A model generated the notes under the pieces. The model saw only the letters and a program-made list of their open reading frames with translations. It was not told where the DNA came from and made no database searches. DNA of 64,000 nt, taken from Marinilabiliales bacterium. Lineage in GTDB: Bacteria > Bacteroidota > Bacteroidia > Bacteroidales > ML635J-15. Positions 17,485 to 28,700 of this stretch are shown here, piece by piece (the first letter of the stretch is position 1; every line of letters begins with the position of its first letter). The DNA is taken from contig PKTB01000005.1 in assembly GCA_002869385.1 (NCBI GenBank), forward strand, positions 248,001 through 312,000, given 5' to 3'. The position numbers were made by a program, and so were the translations under genes.

Positions 17485-19682
17485 TGTTCTGCTGACTTTT
17501 GTTTAAGCTCTTCTGATTTCATTAAATACTCATTTGCTTTCTCCATATCTCCCAGCTGTTGATAAGTAACACCGGCATTAAAATATGTTTGTGGATCATT
17601 TGGATCTAGCTCAATAGCCTTTTCAAAAGCGTCAAGTGCTTTATCATAGTAACCTTTCATTCCATATGCAACACCAAGGTCTTTATAAAATCCTGGAGTT
17701 TTATTAAAATTCAAATCTTTTGCCTGATCAAAATAGATAAAAGCAGAATCCAAATCGTTTTTATATTTTCCATAAAGTGTTCCTAAAAGATGATAAGCTT
17801 CACCAAAATCGGGCTTAACAACAATAAGATCTTTACATGCAGATATCACCTCGTCCGTGCTTGAAGCAGCCTTATTAGTTGAAAGTAAATTAAACGAATT
17901 TTGTAAGACAATCCTGGCATTACCGTAAGCAATATTATGATATGGTCTGATTTTTAGAACCTCTGTATAATAATGCAGTGATTGAGCGATATTAAAATTA
18001 TACTCATAATGTGCATTACCCAATAAATTCAATGCATCAACATATTCGGGATAAATCTCCAGAGCTCTTTCAAGATATCCTATCGCAAGAACACACATTT
18101 GGTCATGTACTACAGGATTATTCTTATTTTCCGGCTTTTGTGCTTCTTCGATTATCTTGCCTCCGGCCGAACAATTACTTTTTGCCGACCCAGTACTTGT
18201 CTGCACATCAGTAGTAAAAAGCACATAGTCATTCTCCCAGGCCTTATTTCTACTCATAGTTTTTACCGAGTATAATCCCAGAACAAGAATCATGATAAAA
18301 CTTGATAAGTATCTCAAAGTTGAAGCATCATTAATAAGTTTAGGTAAGTAATTATATATTAACCAAGCTATCATTATACAGAATCCTATTGAACTAATAA
18401 AGACAAAACGTTCATTCATAAATGTTCCAACTGGAAAAAAGATATTTGAAACGACTGACAATGGAAGCAAATAAAACCAAATAGAGTATGAAAAAACATC
18501 TTTCTTTTTTATCATTCCATATACAGCATATACACCCATCGCCAAATATAAAATTAGTGGTAAAAATGCTCCCAGATTACTCCAGTCTAGCAATTCTATT
18601 TGATATGGATAATAATCATAAGTCAATGGATGTGGAAAAAATAATAATTTGACATACATCCATAGAGTGTAAAAAATTGTTGCCATTTTCATCCCAAAAC
18701 TTATAGGTTCTTTAGTAATTGGGTCTAAAAAAGGATTGTTCATTATTTCGGTTGCAATCTGTTTTTCTTCACCACCGCCAAGTATATTGCCTCTAATAAG
18801 TAGAAAAATTCCTGCAACAACGAGTAATGGAACACTCGCCTTTATGTTATCTATAAGTTTGTGATTTGTAAAATAATATACAGTAATTGGAATTACTGCA
18901 AGAAAAGTAATTGCATTTTCTTTTGATAATAATCCTAAAAATAATGCAGCTGAGGATAAAATCAGATAATAAAATTTCCGTGTATCGAGATACTTAATAG
19001 TAAACCACAGCGCTCCTAGAGATCCGAACAGTGTCATTATTTCATCTCGTCCTTTTATGTTCGCAACAGCCTCTGTATGAATGGGATGAGCTAAAAATAA
19101 GATTGCAGCTAAAAATGGAAAAGATAAATACCACTTGGTTTAAGCTTTTGGCGGGAAAAGTTTTAACAAGATGAGATATAAAAGTATAGTCGTCAATAGA
19201 TATAAAAGAATATTTACAAAATGGCTTACTCCCGGATTACCTTTATATAAAACGTTTCCATTATGATCTGTAACATTTTTACCAAAAAACTCTATCTCAA
19301 TAGCGAAACTAGCTAAAGAAAGAGGACGATATCTACCACCTGCAACAAGCTTCTTTTCTTCTTGAATCTGCTCAGCAGTTTTACCAGGATAAGAAGTCAT
19401 CCAAAAACCTGTAAAAGTATCATACTTAAAAATATCAGATATTCCTTCTGTTCCTTTTTGTGTAAACTGATTACTTGTAATTACAATTGCATCGTCAAGG
19501 GCGTAATCGTTACTTAAAGTATTTCCATAAAGAACAAAAGCAAAAACAGTTAATACAATAAATGCGAAGTATGTTGACTTAGTAAACAATTTTGGTTTTT
19601 CTACAAATATCTTTGTCTGTTGCTGTAAATCAGATTTCTTTGAGTAAGGAGCTGTCTTTTTATGTGGTTTGTGTTTTGACAT
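17481..19682 (-). pseudogene. Polytopic membrane glycosyltransferase-like protein with C-terminal TPRs, interrupted by TAA at 19140-19142
   Basis: The frame covers 734 codons. A basic N-terminus (KPHKK) precedes a first helix at about residues 35-55. The luminal loop YALDDAIVITSNQFTQKG and the motif HPIHTEAVANIKGRDEI match TMTC/DUF1736-like O-mannosyltransferase-type proteins of Bacteroidetes. About ten further helices are followed by at least three TPR units, such as PEYVDALNLLGNAHYEY and FNKTPGFYKDLGVAYGMKGYYDKAL, and an Asn-Asp-Pro TPR typical of the family. The TAA at codon 181 (LFPPKA-stop-TKWYLS) separates the first helices from the rest. Beyond it the frame is fully open, including the KGRDE motif. 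It probably transfers sugar from a polyprenyl carrier to secreted proteins. Confidence 0.75.
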
Positions 19683-19698
19683 TACTTCGGATTTTTGT

Positions 19699-19706
19699 CA
19701 AAAATA
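19699..19706 (-). promoter_or_regulatory. -7 element TATTTTTG of the TPR/GT2/flavoenzyme operon
   Basis: A minus-strand match to TAnnTTTG, 17 bases before the ATG at 19682. Confidence 0.5.
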
Positions 19707-19810
19707 CAAATTTTTCTTGAATGATATATTGTTTATAAATACAATTATCATTGGCCACAAATGCACAAATAATATTTATTAACTATGCATAAAAATCATT
19801 AAAATTTTAA

Positions 19811-19838
19811 GTAGGAGCAATTCATGAATTGCTCCTAC
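19811..19838. repeat. Perfect 28-bp palindrome
   Basis: GTAGGAGCAATTCA is followed immediately by its exact reverse complement (no loop). It lies between two divergent promoters. There is no T run, so it is not a standard terminator. Similar GTAGG..CCTAC palindromes are dispersed in many bacterial genomes as REP-like elements, which is my preferred reading. Confidence 0.75.
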
Positions 19839-19856
19839 ATTGTTACATTTTTTTAT

Positions 19857-19864
19857 TATATTTG
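19857..19864 (+). promoter_or_regulatory. -7 element TATATTTG of the MBG-repeat protein gene
   Basis: A perfect TAnnTTTG, 59 bases upstream of the ATG at 19923, just downstream of the palindrome. Confidence 0.6.
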
Positions 19865-19922
19865 TAGTCAACCGTGATTTTATCCGGATTTTATGCATTA
19901 TATAATTTAAACACCAAGAACT

Positions 19923-22900
19923 ATGAACTCAAAATTTAAGTTTCTCAGTATTATTCTGATACTGTTATGCAGTTATTCTGCTTTCTCTCAAAACTGGGAT
20001 CAAATAATTAAAACTGCTGCATCTGACAGAGATGCAAGTGACTATTACGGCAAGGCTGTAGCCATTGATGGTGATTACGCAATTGTTGGAGCATGGGCAG
20101 AAGATGAAGATGCTGCAGGCATAAACACACTTGCAGAAGCCGGTTCTGCATATATTTTACAAAATATAAGTGGAACATGGACAGAGGTGCAAAAAATTGT
20201 TGATTTAGATAGAGGTGCAAATGATAACTTTGGATATTCGGTTGATATAAGTGGCAACTACGCTATTGTTGGAGCTTGGAAAGAAGATCATGATGAATTT
20301 GGAGGTTCTGCAAAACTTGATGCCGGATCAGCTTACATTTTTTATAATACTGGAGCATCCTGGATACAAGTACAAAAAATTGTAGCTTCGGACAGATTTG
20401 ATGGTGACTACTTTGGCCATTCTGTAGCAATTGATGGTGACTTTGTTGTAGTTGGTGCATACGAAGAAGACGAAGATGCTGCAGGGCTAAATCCAATGAT
20501 GAGTGCTGGATCTGCATACGTTTTCTATAATACCGCAGGTACATGGATGGAAACACAAAAACTTGTTGCATCAGATAGAGCAAATGCTGACTTTTTTGGT
20601 TTTGATGTTGATATTAGTGGTGCACATATAGCCATTGGCGCCTATGGAGAAGATGAAGATGCAAGTGGTTTCGGAGGAACCATGCCTGAAGCCGGATCTG
20701 CATATATATTTGAATTTAGTGGAACATGGACACAAACATATAAACTTGTACCATTCGACAGAATGCCTGGTGATTATTTTGGATATTCAGTTGCAATTCA
20801 TGCACCTATGGTTATTATTGGTGCGTATGAATCTGATTTAGATGCTCTTGGAGCAAACCCAATACCTGAAGCCGGAGCGGCATATCTTTTTGATGCATTT
20901 ATAGGTAATCAATTGACAAAATTTGTAGCATCTGACAGAGAAGCTGACGACAGATTTGGTAATAGTGTTGCTATTGATTTTCCAAATATAGTAGTCGGAG
21001 CATATTTTGAAGATGAAGATGAACTCAGCGCAAACGAATTATTGCAATCCGGATCAGCTTATATTTTTGATTTCTGTGGTATTCAAACTCAAAAATTTGT
21101 CTCTCTTGATAGGGCAGCAGGAGACTATTTTGGGTGTGCTATAGGAATAAGTGGTGATTATATAATCTCAGGAGCACAATACGAAGACGAAGATGCTGAC
21201 GGATTAAATACTCTTTCTGAAGCAGGAGCGGCATACATTTTTGAAAACTGTAGAGAAATAAACGTATACCAATCTTCTGATATTGCTGATGGCGGAACTT
21301 TTGATTTTGGGGATGTTGATTATGGTAGCAGTTCTGCTGAATTAACTTTTACAATCGAAAATACGGGATATGACAATTTAATTCTTGATGGTAGCCCAAT
21401 AGTAGAAATCTCAGGTGCTGATGCAGCAGATTTTGCAATTAATCAATCTGCCACAACAAGTCCGATTGCTCCTGGAGGATCAACAACATTCACAATAATT
21501 TTTACTCCTTCTTCAACGACATTACACACTGCGGAAATAAGTATTTCAAATAATGATACTGATGAAAACCCATATAATTTCACTATTACAGGTACTGGAT
21601 TAAAACTTCCTCAGACAATTACATTTGGGGCATTACCTACTAAAACTTATGGCGATGCAGACTTTACAGTTTCTGCAACTGCTACTTCTACATTAGATGT
21701 AGTTTTTACAAGTTCTGATCCCTTAGTTGCAACTTGCGGTGGAACAAATGGAGAACTAATTACCATTGTCGGTGCAGGTACATGCTCAATTTATGCAAAT
21801 CAGCCTGGTGATGCTATTTATGAAGCTGCTCCTCAGGTTGCCCAGTCTTTAGTTGTTGATCCAAAACCAATTGAAGTTACTGCTGACATTGGACAAACAA
21901 AAGAATACGGAGATACAGACCCTGTTTATTCTTATACAGTAACATCCGGCGGTCTGGAATCTGGAGATTCATTTAGTGGTGCTCTTTCCCGTAATGCCGG
22001 TGAAACAATTGGTTTTTATGCTATTACAATCGGAACATTGGATGCGGGTGCAAATTATAGCCTATCATTTGTTTCAAATGATTTTGAAATTACCGAACGA
22101 ACTATTTATGTAACTGCTGATGCAGGCCAATCAAAAATTTATGGAACTTCCGATCCTGGATTAACATATTCATACACCCCTGCACTAATTGGTGGTGACT
22201 CTTTTAGTGGTGGATTGACACGTGTTGCAGGTGAAGATGCAGGATTTTATGAAATTCAGCAAGGAACATTAAGTCTTAATGCGAATTATATTCTTGATTA
22301 CACAAGTGATGATTTTGAAATTACTGCAAAAGAAATAACAGTAACGCCTACTTCAGGACTTTCAAAAATTTATGGCACATCAGATCCTATTTTAACTTAC
22401 ACATATAGCCCGGCACTTGATGGTGGAGATTCTTTCTCTGGATCTTTAAGTAGAGACACGGGTGAAGATGCCGGTTTTTATACAATTACCGCAGGAACAC
22501 TAACAGCTGGTAGTAATTATAGTGTAACTATGGATCCAGAAACCATGCAAATTATTGCTAAACAAATAACAGTAGTTGCAAACTCAATGCAAAACAAAGC
22601 ATATGGCGATGCAGACCCAACATTTACATATTATTTATTAGGCTCATTAGAGTCTGGTGATTCATTTACTGGTGCTTTAGGCAGAGTTGCAGGTGAAGAT
22701 GTTGGCTTATATGCTTTAACAATCGGAACATTAAGTGCCGGAACAAACTATAATGTAAGCTTTACTTCTGCCGACTTTGAAATTACAATCAAGAGTCTAA
22801 TGATAATACCTGATGCTGGTCAAACGAAAGAATATGGTGATACAGACCCTGTATTAACATTTACAACAACTTCTCCAATTGCATCATGGGACACATGGTC

Positions 22901-24689
22901 TGGTGCCTTAGATCGTGACGCAGGCGAAGCTGTCGGCACATATGACATCAATCAGGGAACGCTTGCTTTAAACGCAAACTATAATATATCTTTCTATCCT
23001 ATGACAGTAGAATTTGAAATTACAAAGAAATCTATTGTTGTTACTGCAGATCCTAATCAAACTAAAGAATATGGAGATGTTAATCCTACATACACATACA
23101 CGTATACAGGAACACTTGCTGGTGGTGACAGTTTCTCAGGAAATCTTACCAGAGATGCCGGAGAATCTGTTGGAACATACAATATTAATCAAGGTAGCTT
23201 ATGGATTAGCTCTAACTATTTAATTACTTATAATGGTGATGTTTTTGAAATCACAACCAGAGCTATAACTGTAAATGCAGATGTTGACCAGATAAAAGAA
23301 TATGGTGATGCATATCCTGCTGTATATACATATAATGTTTCAGGTACTCTTGTAGGTGGCGACAACTTTACAGGAGCCTTGGCAAGAGTTGCAGGCGAAG
23401 ATGTTGGAAATTACGAAATTCAGCAAGGTTCTCTTGCGCTCAACAGTAATTATACAATTACATACAACACTGCTGATTTTGAAATCACAGCAAAAGATAT
23501 TACTGTAACTGCAGATGCAGACCAATCAAAAGAATATAATGATCCTGATCCTGCTGAATACACATACAGCGTAACTGCAGGGGCACTAGTCGGAGGTGAT
23601 AGTTTTACCGGTGCCCTTACACGTGAGGCAGGTGAAAGTATTGGGACTTATGAAATTCAACAAGGGACATTAGATGCAGGTACAAATTATAATCTTACTT
23701 ATAACAGTGATTATTTTGAAATTACTACAAAAAACATAACAGTAACTGTTGATCCGGATCAATCAAAAACTTATGGAGAAACTGATCCTGCTGAATATAC
23801 ATACACTTATTCTCCAGCACTTTTTACAGGTGATGATTTTGCAGGTGCTCTGACACGTGTAGCAGGTGAAGATGCAGGAGCTTATGAAATTCAGATTTGA
23901 ACATTACAGTTAAGTTCTTTATACAATATAACATTTGAAAGTGATGACTTTACAATACTACAAAAAGTAATTACTGTAACACCTGATGCAGATCAAACAA
24001 AAGTTTACGGTGAAGCTGATCCAGTACTTACCTACACATATACCGGTGACTTAGTTGGAACTGACGATTTTACCGGAGCACTATCGCGTGATGCTGGTGA
24101 AGATGCAGGTTTATATACAATCACTGCTGGCGATTTAAGTTTAGGTGCTAACTATATTTTAGGAGTAAATGTTGAAGTCTTTGAGATTTTAAAAGCAGAT
24201 CCAGTAATTACTTGGGCAAACCCTGCTGATATCTATTACCCTGCAGAGCTTACTTCTACAGAGTTAAATGCTAGTGCAGACGTGCCAGGAACATTTGTAT
24301 ATAATCCAACATTAGGCACAATTCTGGAAATTGGAGAGAATCAGGAATTAATGTGTGAGTTTACTCCTGATGATATGACCAACTACAATATTGTAACGGC
24401 ATACGCTTATATTAATGTTTTATTAGGTGATAATATTGAAAGTTACACTTCAGATTTAAGTATTTATCAAAATCCAACTAGAGGAAAATTATTTATTGAT
24501 TTCGGAGAAACAACAAATGCAGATATCAGAGTGGTTGATATTACCGGTAAAGTTGTTGTTGAAAGAACGACTTCAAACTCTGTTGAAACTTTGGATATGA
24601 GTGAATTGCCGGCGGGAGTGTATATAATATGTGTCACTCGTTTGGAAACGAGCGATAACATAATTATAAAAAGAGTAGTAGTGCAGTAA
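19923..24689 (+). pseudogene. Giant T9SS surface protein: FG-GAP propeller, choice-of-anchor domain, ten MBG repeats; TGA at 23898-23900
   Basis: 1588 codons. Signal peptide 1-22. About seven FG-GAP-like blades follow (recurring VAIDGDYAIVGAWAEDEDA, LDRGANDNFGYSV) to residue 440, then an ASH/choice-of-anchor-D domain (GTFDFGDVDYGSSS; ITNNDTDENPY-type strand), a linker, and ten MBG domains of about 77-80 residues (recurring KEYGDTDP, GGDSFSGAL, AGEDAGxYEIQQGTL, FEITxK). A T9SS tail (LSIYQNPTRGKLFID) ends it. The single stop is in the ninth MBG repeat, where the nine sister repeats read IQ-x-G-[TSD]-L; here IQI-stop-TL, so TGA replaces glycine. The rest is open. It is probably an adhesin or stalk protein. 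The internal repeats make the identity of the lost residue unusually certain. Confidence 0.85.
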
Positions 24690-24777
24690 AACATGACTTC
24701 GACTTCACTCAGTCAGCTTAATGAAACAAAAAGAATTAAAGTAGTGGTGCAGTAAAATACACAACAAAAGATAGATA

Positions 24778-24815
24778 AAAGTAAGGCTGTGTTTGAAACA
24801 CAGCCTTACTTTATT
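24778..24815 (+). terminator. Strong hairpin terminator after the MBG gene
   Basis: A 17-bp perfect stem (AAAGTAAGGCTGTGTTT at 24778-24794 and its complement at 24796-24812) is flanked by A and T runs. Confidence 0.85.
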
Positions 24816-25102
24816 CAACTGAATAGTTATACAAAAAGCAAATCAGGAACGTATAACATAAATCAATAAAAAAAGTGAATTTGAAACCAAATCAATGTGA
24901 TAAAAAAGATCGACGAATATTAAAGTACGAACGAGGTAAGGACGAATTGTCGCAGACTGGGAAACACAACGTGAACAGGCTAACTTCTTTGTATAGGATT
25001 TAACCTTAAAAAGCACCAAGAAGTCAATAAGAACGTAAAAAAGTAAAGGATGTACAACCTGTATAGGAAACAGACTTGGTTTAACAGTAAAGTTTTTAAA
25101 AG
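24816..25102. other. Non-coding spacer, content unexplained
   Basis: No reading frame of substance in any frame. The sequence is A-rich, with short repeated words (GTATAGGA twice, AACGTAAAAAAGTAAAGG, AACGTGAAC) and no recognised RNA motif. It contains no T9SS or transposase remnant that I can identify. Confidence 0.5.
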
Positions 25103-25142
25103 AGCAAGAGTATATTTGAGTTATAACTCAAATATACTTGCT
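25103..25142 (-). terminator. Long hairpin downstream of the orphan T9SS tail
   Basis: A 13-bp perfect inner stem (GTATATTTGAGTT at 25110-25122 with its complement at 25125-25137) is extended by AGCAA/TTGCT around a 2-base bulge. It sits between the convergent MBG and T9SS-tail reading frames and may work in both directions. Confidence 0.6.
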
Positions 25143-25169
25143 ACTGTTTTATGAAAAAAGTCTTTTAAA

Positions 25170-25442
25170 CTAACGATTTACTTCAACTTTAAAACTCACC
25201 TTTACTTCTCCTGTACTAATTTGCAAATAGTAAACTCCTTGTGATAAAGAGCTCACATCAATCAAGTGTTTTTCGTAACCTAAATGACTTGAAATGACAT
25301 TTTTATATGCGATTTCACCAAGACTATTAACCAAAGTAATAGAAATATCTTCTGCATTCGCAGCAATAAATTCACAAATTAAATGATTACTTACAAGATT
25401 TGGATAAGTCTTTTCTGTATTAACTTTTTTGTCTTGACACAA
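25170..25442 (-). pseudogene. Orphan T9SS C-terminal sorting domain (partial gene copy)
   Basis: The 90-codon frame lacks a credible start or signal peptide. Residues from about 20 to the end (LVSNHLICEFIAANAEDISI and onward to SFKVEVNR) are almost identical to the T9SS type A tail of the giant protein encoded at 25732-30960. Nucleotide identity is also very high, broken by scattered differences such as SSLSQGVYYLQISTGEV against SELSQGVYYLQVSDGEE. It is therefore a recent partial duplication of the tail, placed directly downstream of the full gene. Upstream, the frame runs into unrelated A/T-rich sequence. No product is expected. Confidence 0.75.
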
Positions 25443-25731
25443 AAAAGATTACAAAAAAAGTCAAGACCAAATAACTCCTGCCACCCCACCTCTGCAAAAT
25501 AAAAGAATTGTATGGTGACCTTGATAAAAGAAAAGTAAAACTATCTACATAAAGAATCTTGTGGATTTAAGATATTTTATAAAAACAAAAATAGAATGAC
25601 TTTTCTTTTAAACGACATGTCGGCTCACCACAATTCCAATCATTTTGCATTCACCACTGGAGCTGCCGGATATTTGGTCAGGCCTACGCGCGTTGCATTA
25701 ACGAAAAGAAGGTGCGTTGATTTGATAAATA
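25443..25731. other. Spacer with a locally G+C-richer segment
   Basis: No gene is visible. Bases of about 25618-25718 (from ACGACATGTCGGCTC to AAGAAGGTGCG) are clearly richer in G+C than their surroundings and contain GCCTACGCGCGTTGC. This may be a remnant of foreign or mobile DNA, but no inverted repeats or transposase fragments were recognised. Confidence 0.4.
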
Positions 25732-28700
25732 TTACCTATTCACCTCAACCTTAAAACTCACCTTTTCTTCTCCATCTGAAACTTGCAAATAGTAAACTCC
25801 TTGAGATAATTCGCTCACATCAATCAAGTGTTTTTTATAACCAAAATGACTTGAAATGACATTTTTGTATGCGATTTCACCAAGGCTATTAACCAAAGTA
25901 ATAGAAATATCTTCTGCATTCGCAGCAATAAATTCACAAATTAATTGATCACTTACAGGATTAGGATAAGGTTGGAAAACCATTAGGTTTTGAACATTTG
26001 TTTTACAGACAGTATTGTTTGTTAAGTCAATATCCGAATAAATACCATAAACCGGATCTACAGCCTCTACACATACAACCTCAGGCAATTCACCATCTGC
26101 CAAATAAGCTTTGAAAGTAAATGTGTAATCCATTACCTGTCCCGACTGAAAATCCTCAATTGTTTCGCGATAAATTTGTCCGTTACCTAGATTTAAATCA
26201 AGATTTAGTTCTTCGACCGGTAGTGTTCCATTATTAATAATATAGACAGATGTTGTAAGGTAATTATCATTTACTTCTGTGCGTAGAGAATATAAAATTA
26301 TATCCATAAGAGGCACAACAGACTTGATAGTCATTGTTTCTGTATCATAGCAGCCATAATCATTTATTGACCTTAATTCAACTATATAAGTACCGCTATC
26401 CTGGAAAACAAAGTATGGATTCTCCTCCACAGAGTAATTAATTGTGTCAAATTGCCAATAATAAGTTTCTGCTCCTTCAGAAGTATTAGTAAAATCAACC
26501 CAGAGAGGTATTGCGCCCCATGTTCTGCTTGCTGAGAATGCTGCCAATGGGTTTTCACGAACATAAATCGTATCCACAACTGTTTCTTCACAAGATACAT
26601 CACTGCCTACAGTAAGACTGAATGGATATGAACCCATTTGATCAAAAGTCATTTCTGGGTTTGCCAGAACAGATTCATAAATTACAGGATTCCCAATTTG
26701 CCAATGATAATCAGAGATACTACCGGATGCAGTACTAACATTTGCTACCGGGCCAAATTCTGTACCCAAACAAGCATCTAAGCCGGAAAGCTCAATCTCA
26801 GGTTTATAATAAACATCTACTTGCTGAGTAGATTGCAATTCACATCCATTTGAATATACAATATCCAAAATCGCATCATAAAAACCTGCATTATCATAAA
26901 TATGTGTGGGACTTGATTCAGAACTAGTTGATGACTCATCACCAAAATCCCATTCCATTGACTGAACAGGAGTAACTGGATTATACTCTGTTTCGTTAAT
27001 AAAATACACCTCATCACCAATACATGTGTTCTCAGTACTAAAAACAGGTAATTCGGCTGGTTTGACATAAACTTCTAATTCAGCAGAATCAATACAGCCT
27101 TGGTCTGTTGTACTACTCAATTGTACAATTTTATAACCATTGTCTACAAATGAGTAATTAATACTAGACCCTGTTTGTTCGACTTCTTCAAAAACCCATT
27201 GATTTAGAATTACACTACCTCCATTTACCTCTGAAGAAGAAATAAACTCAACATCTTCAAACTGACATACTAGTTGAGGTGTAAACGAAATACTTGGTAA
27301 TGGGTACACAGTAATATCTTGTGTTAAGAAGTCGCCACAACCGTCATCTGTTTCGATTACTAATGTAATCTCACAGTTTATCGGTTCATCGATTTGCAGT
27401 TCAGGGTTTGTTTCTAACAAACTTGGATTTTGTTCATTTGAAAATGAATCGCCATTTATTAACCATTCCCAGGAATCAATATTCCCTCCGGAGCTAGTAC
27501 TAAGGTCTGTAAAGTTTATTGGGTTATATGCACATTGTCCTAAACTTTCAAAAGCATGTATCGGGACAACTCCATTTATTGTTACGTTTATTGTATCTAT
27601 TGCTTCGCAACCACGCCAGTTTGTTGTAGTTACAGAATATTAGCCAGTTGTTGACAGAACAATTTATGAACTTGTTTCTGTAGTACTCAACTGCCAATCT
27701 GTTGTTTCATCTGCATTAGACACTAGAAACAAGCGATTACCTGCACATAGAGTTGTATCCTACGGACCAATAGAAGCATTAAGCTCATATTCATCAAATG
27801 AAAATGCAATTGTATCTGTTTTATACTGACAGCCAAGTGTATCTGTAAGTATTGCGGCAAACTCTCCTACAGAACCTAGCTCAATTGACTGTGTAGTTTC
27901 TCCACTTCCATACCATTCGTAAGTATAATCTCCTGCAAGTTCCAAATCCCAAATTAAGGTTTCGCCTAAGCAAACAAGAGTATCTGTAAATTCATTTACC
28001 TCAGGATAAAACACTCTTATATCATCACTGCTTTCAAAACCAAAAATATCAGTAACAGTAACAGTATAAATACCTGGACGATTAACATGAATTACACTAT
28101 CTGTTTCGCCTGTACTCCACTCATATGATGTAAACCATGGCTTATAGGCTGTTGTAATTGCAGTATCGCAGAAACCGTAGGGAACACGGATGTCGTAGCC
28201 GAGGTTGACTGGGGGAGAGTATTTGTTATACAAATAGTTCTCTATCAGAGCTTGCGTTTCCTGTGTTATCAAACTATCCATAAATATAACTTCTGCAATA
28301 TCTCCATTAAGAAACTGAATATTGTTATAATGACACCCTAAAGTAAGCCAAGTAATAGACATCGTACCAAAGTTTCCTTCTCCAACTAATGCACTATTTT
28401 CGTAATATTGAGAACTCTCTCCATTTACTGCAAAGGTATTAAGAGTATAATCAAATACACTGTCTTTATCATAATAGTAATTAACACCTGCAAAAAGTCT
28501 AAGATTTCTGCTTGTATAGGAATAGTATAATGTCATTCTCTCATCAGCGGTAATACCATCAAAAATATTTTGACTTTTTCCTACATTGGGTCTCCACAAA
28601 ATAAATATTGTTTTAGGTTGATCAAAAGACTCTTAGAAATCAACATTAACACAGTCATCTGTTCCATCAAAACGGAGAACAGGGCTATTAAGGGTTGTAT

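Noticed and set aside
20008..20841. Several short frames on both strands inside the FG-GAP region
   Set aside because: Shadows of a repetitive coding sequence; rich in Leu, His and Gln, without start sites or family features.
24816..25102. Group II intron or retroelement remnant
   Set aside because: No domain V hairpin, no reverse-transcriptase fragment and no clear ends were found.
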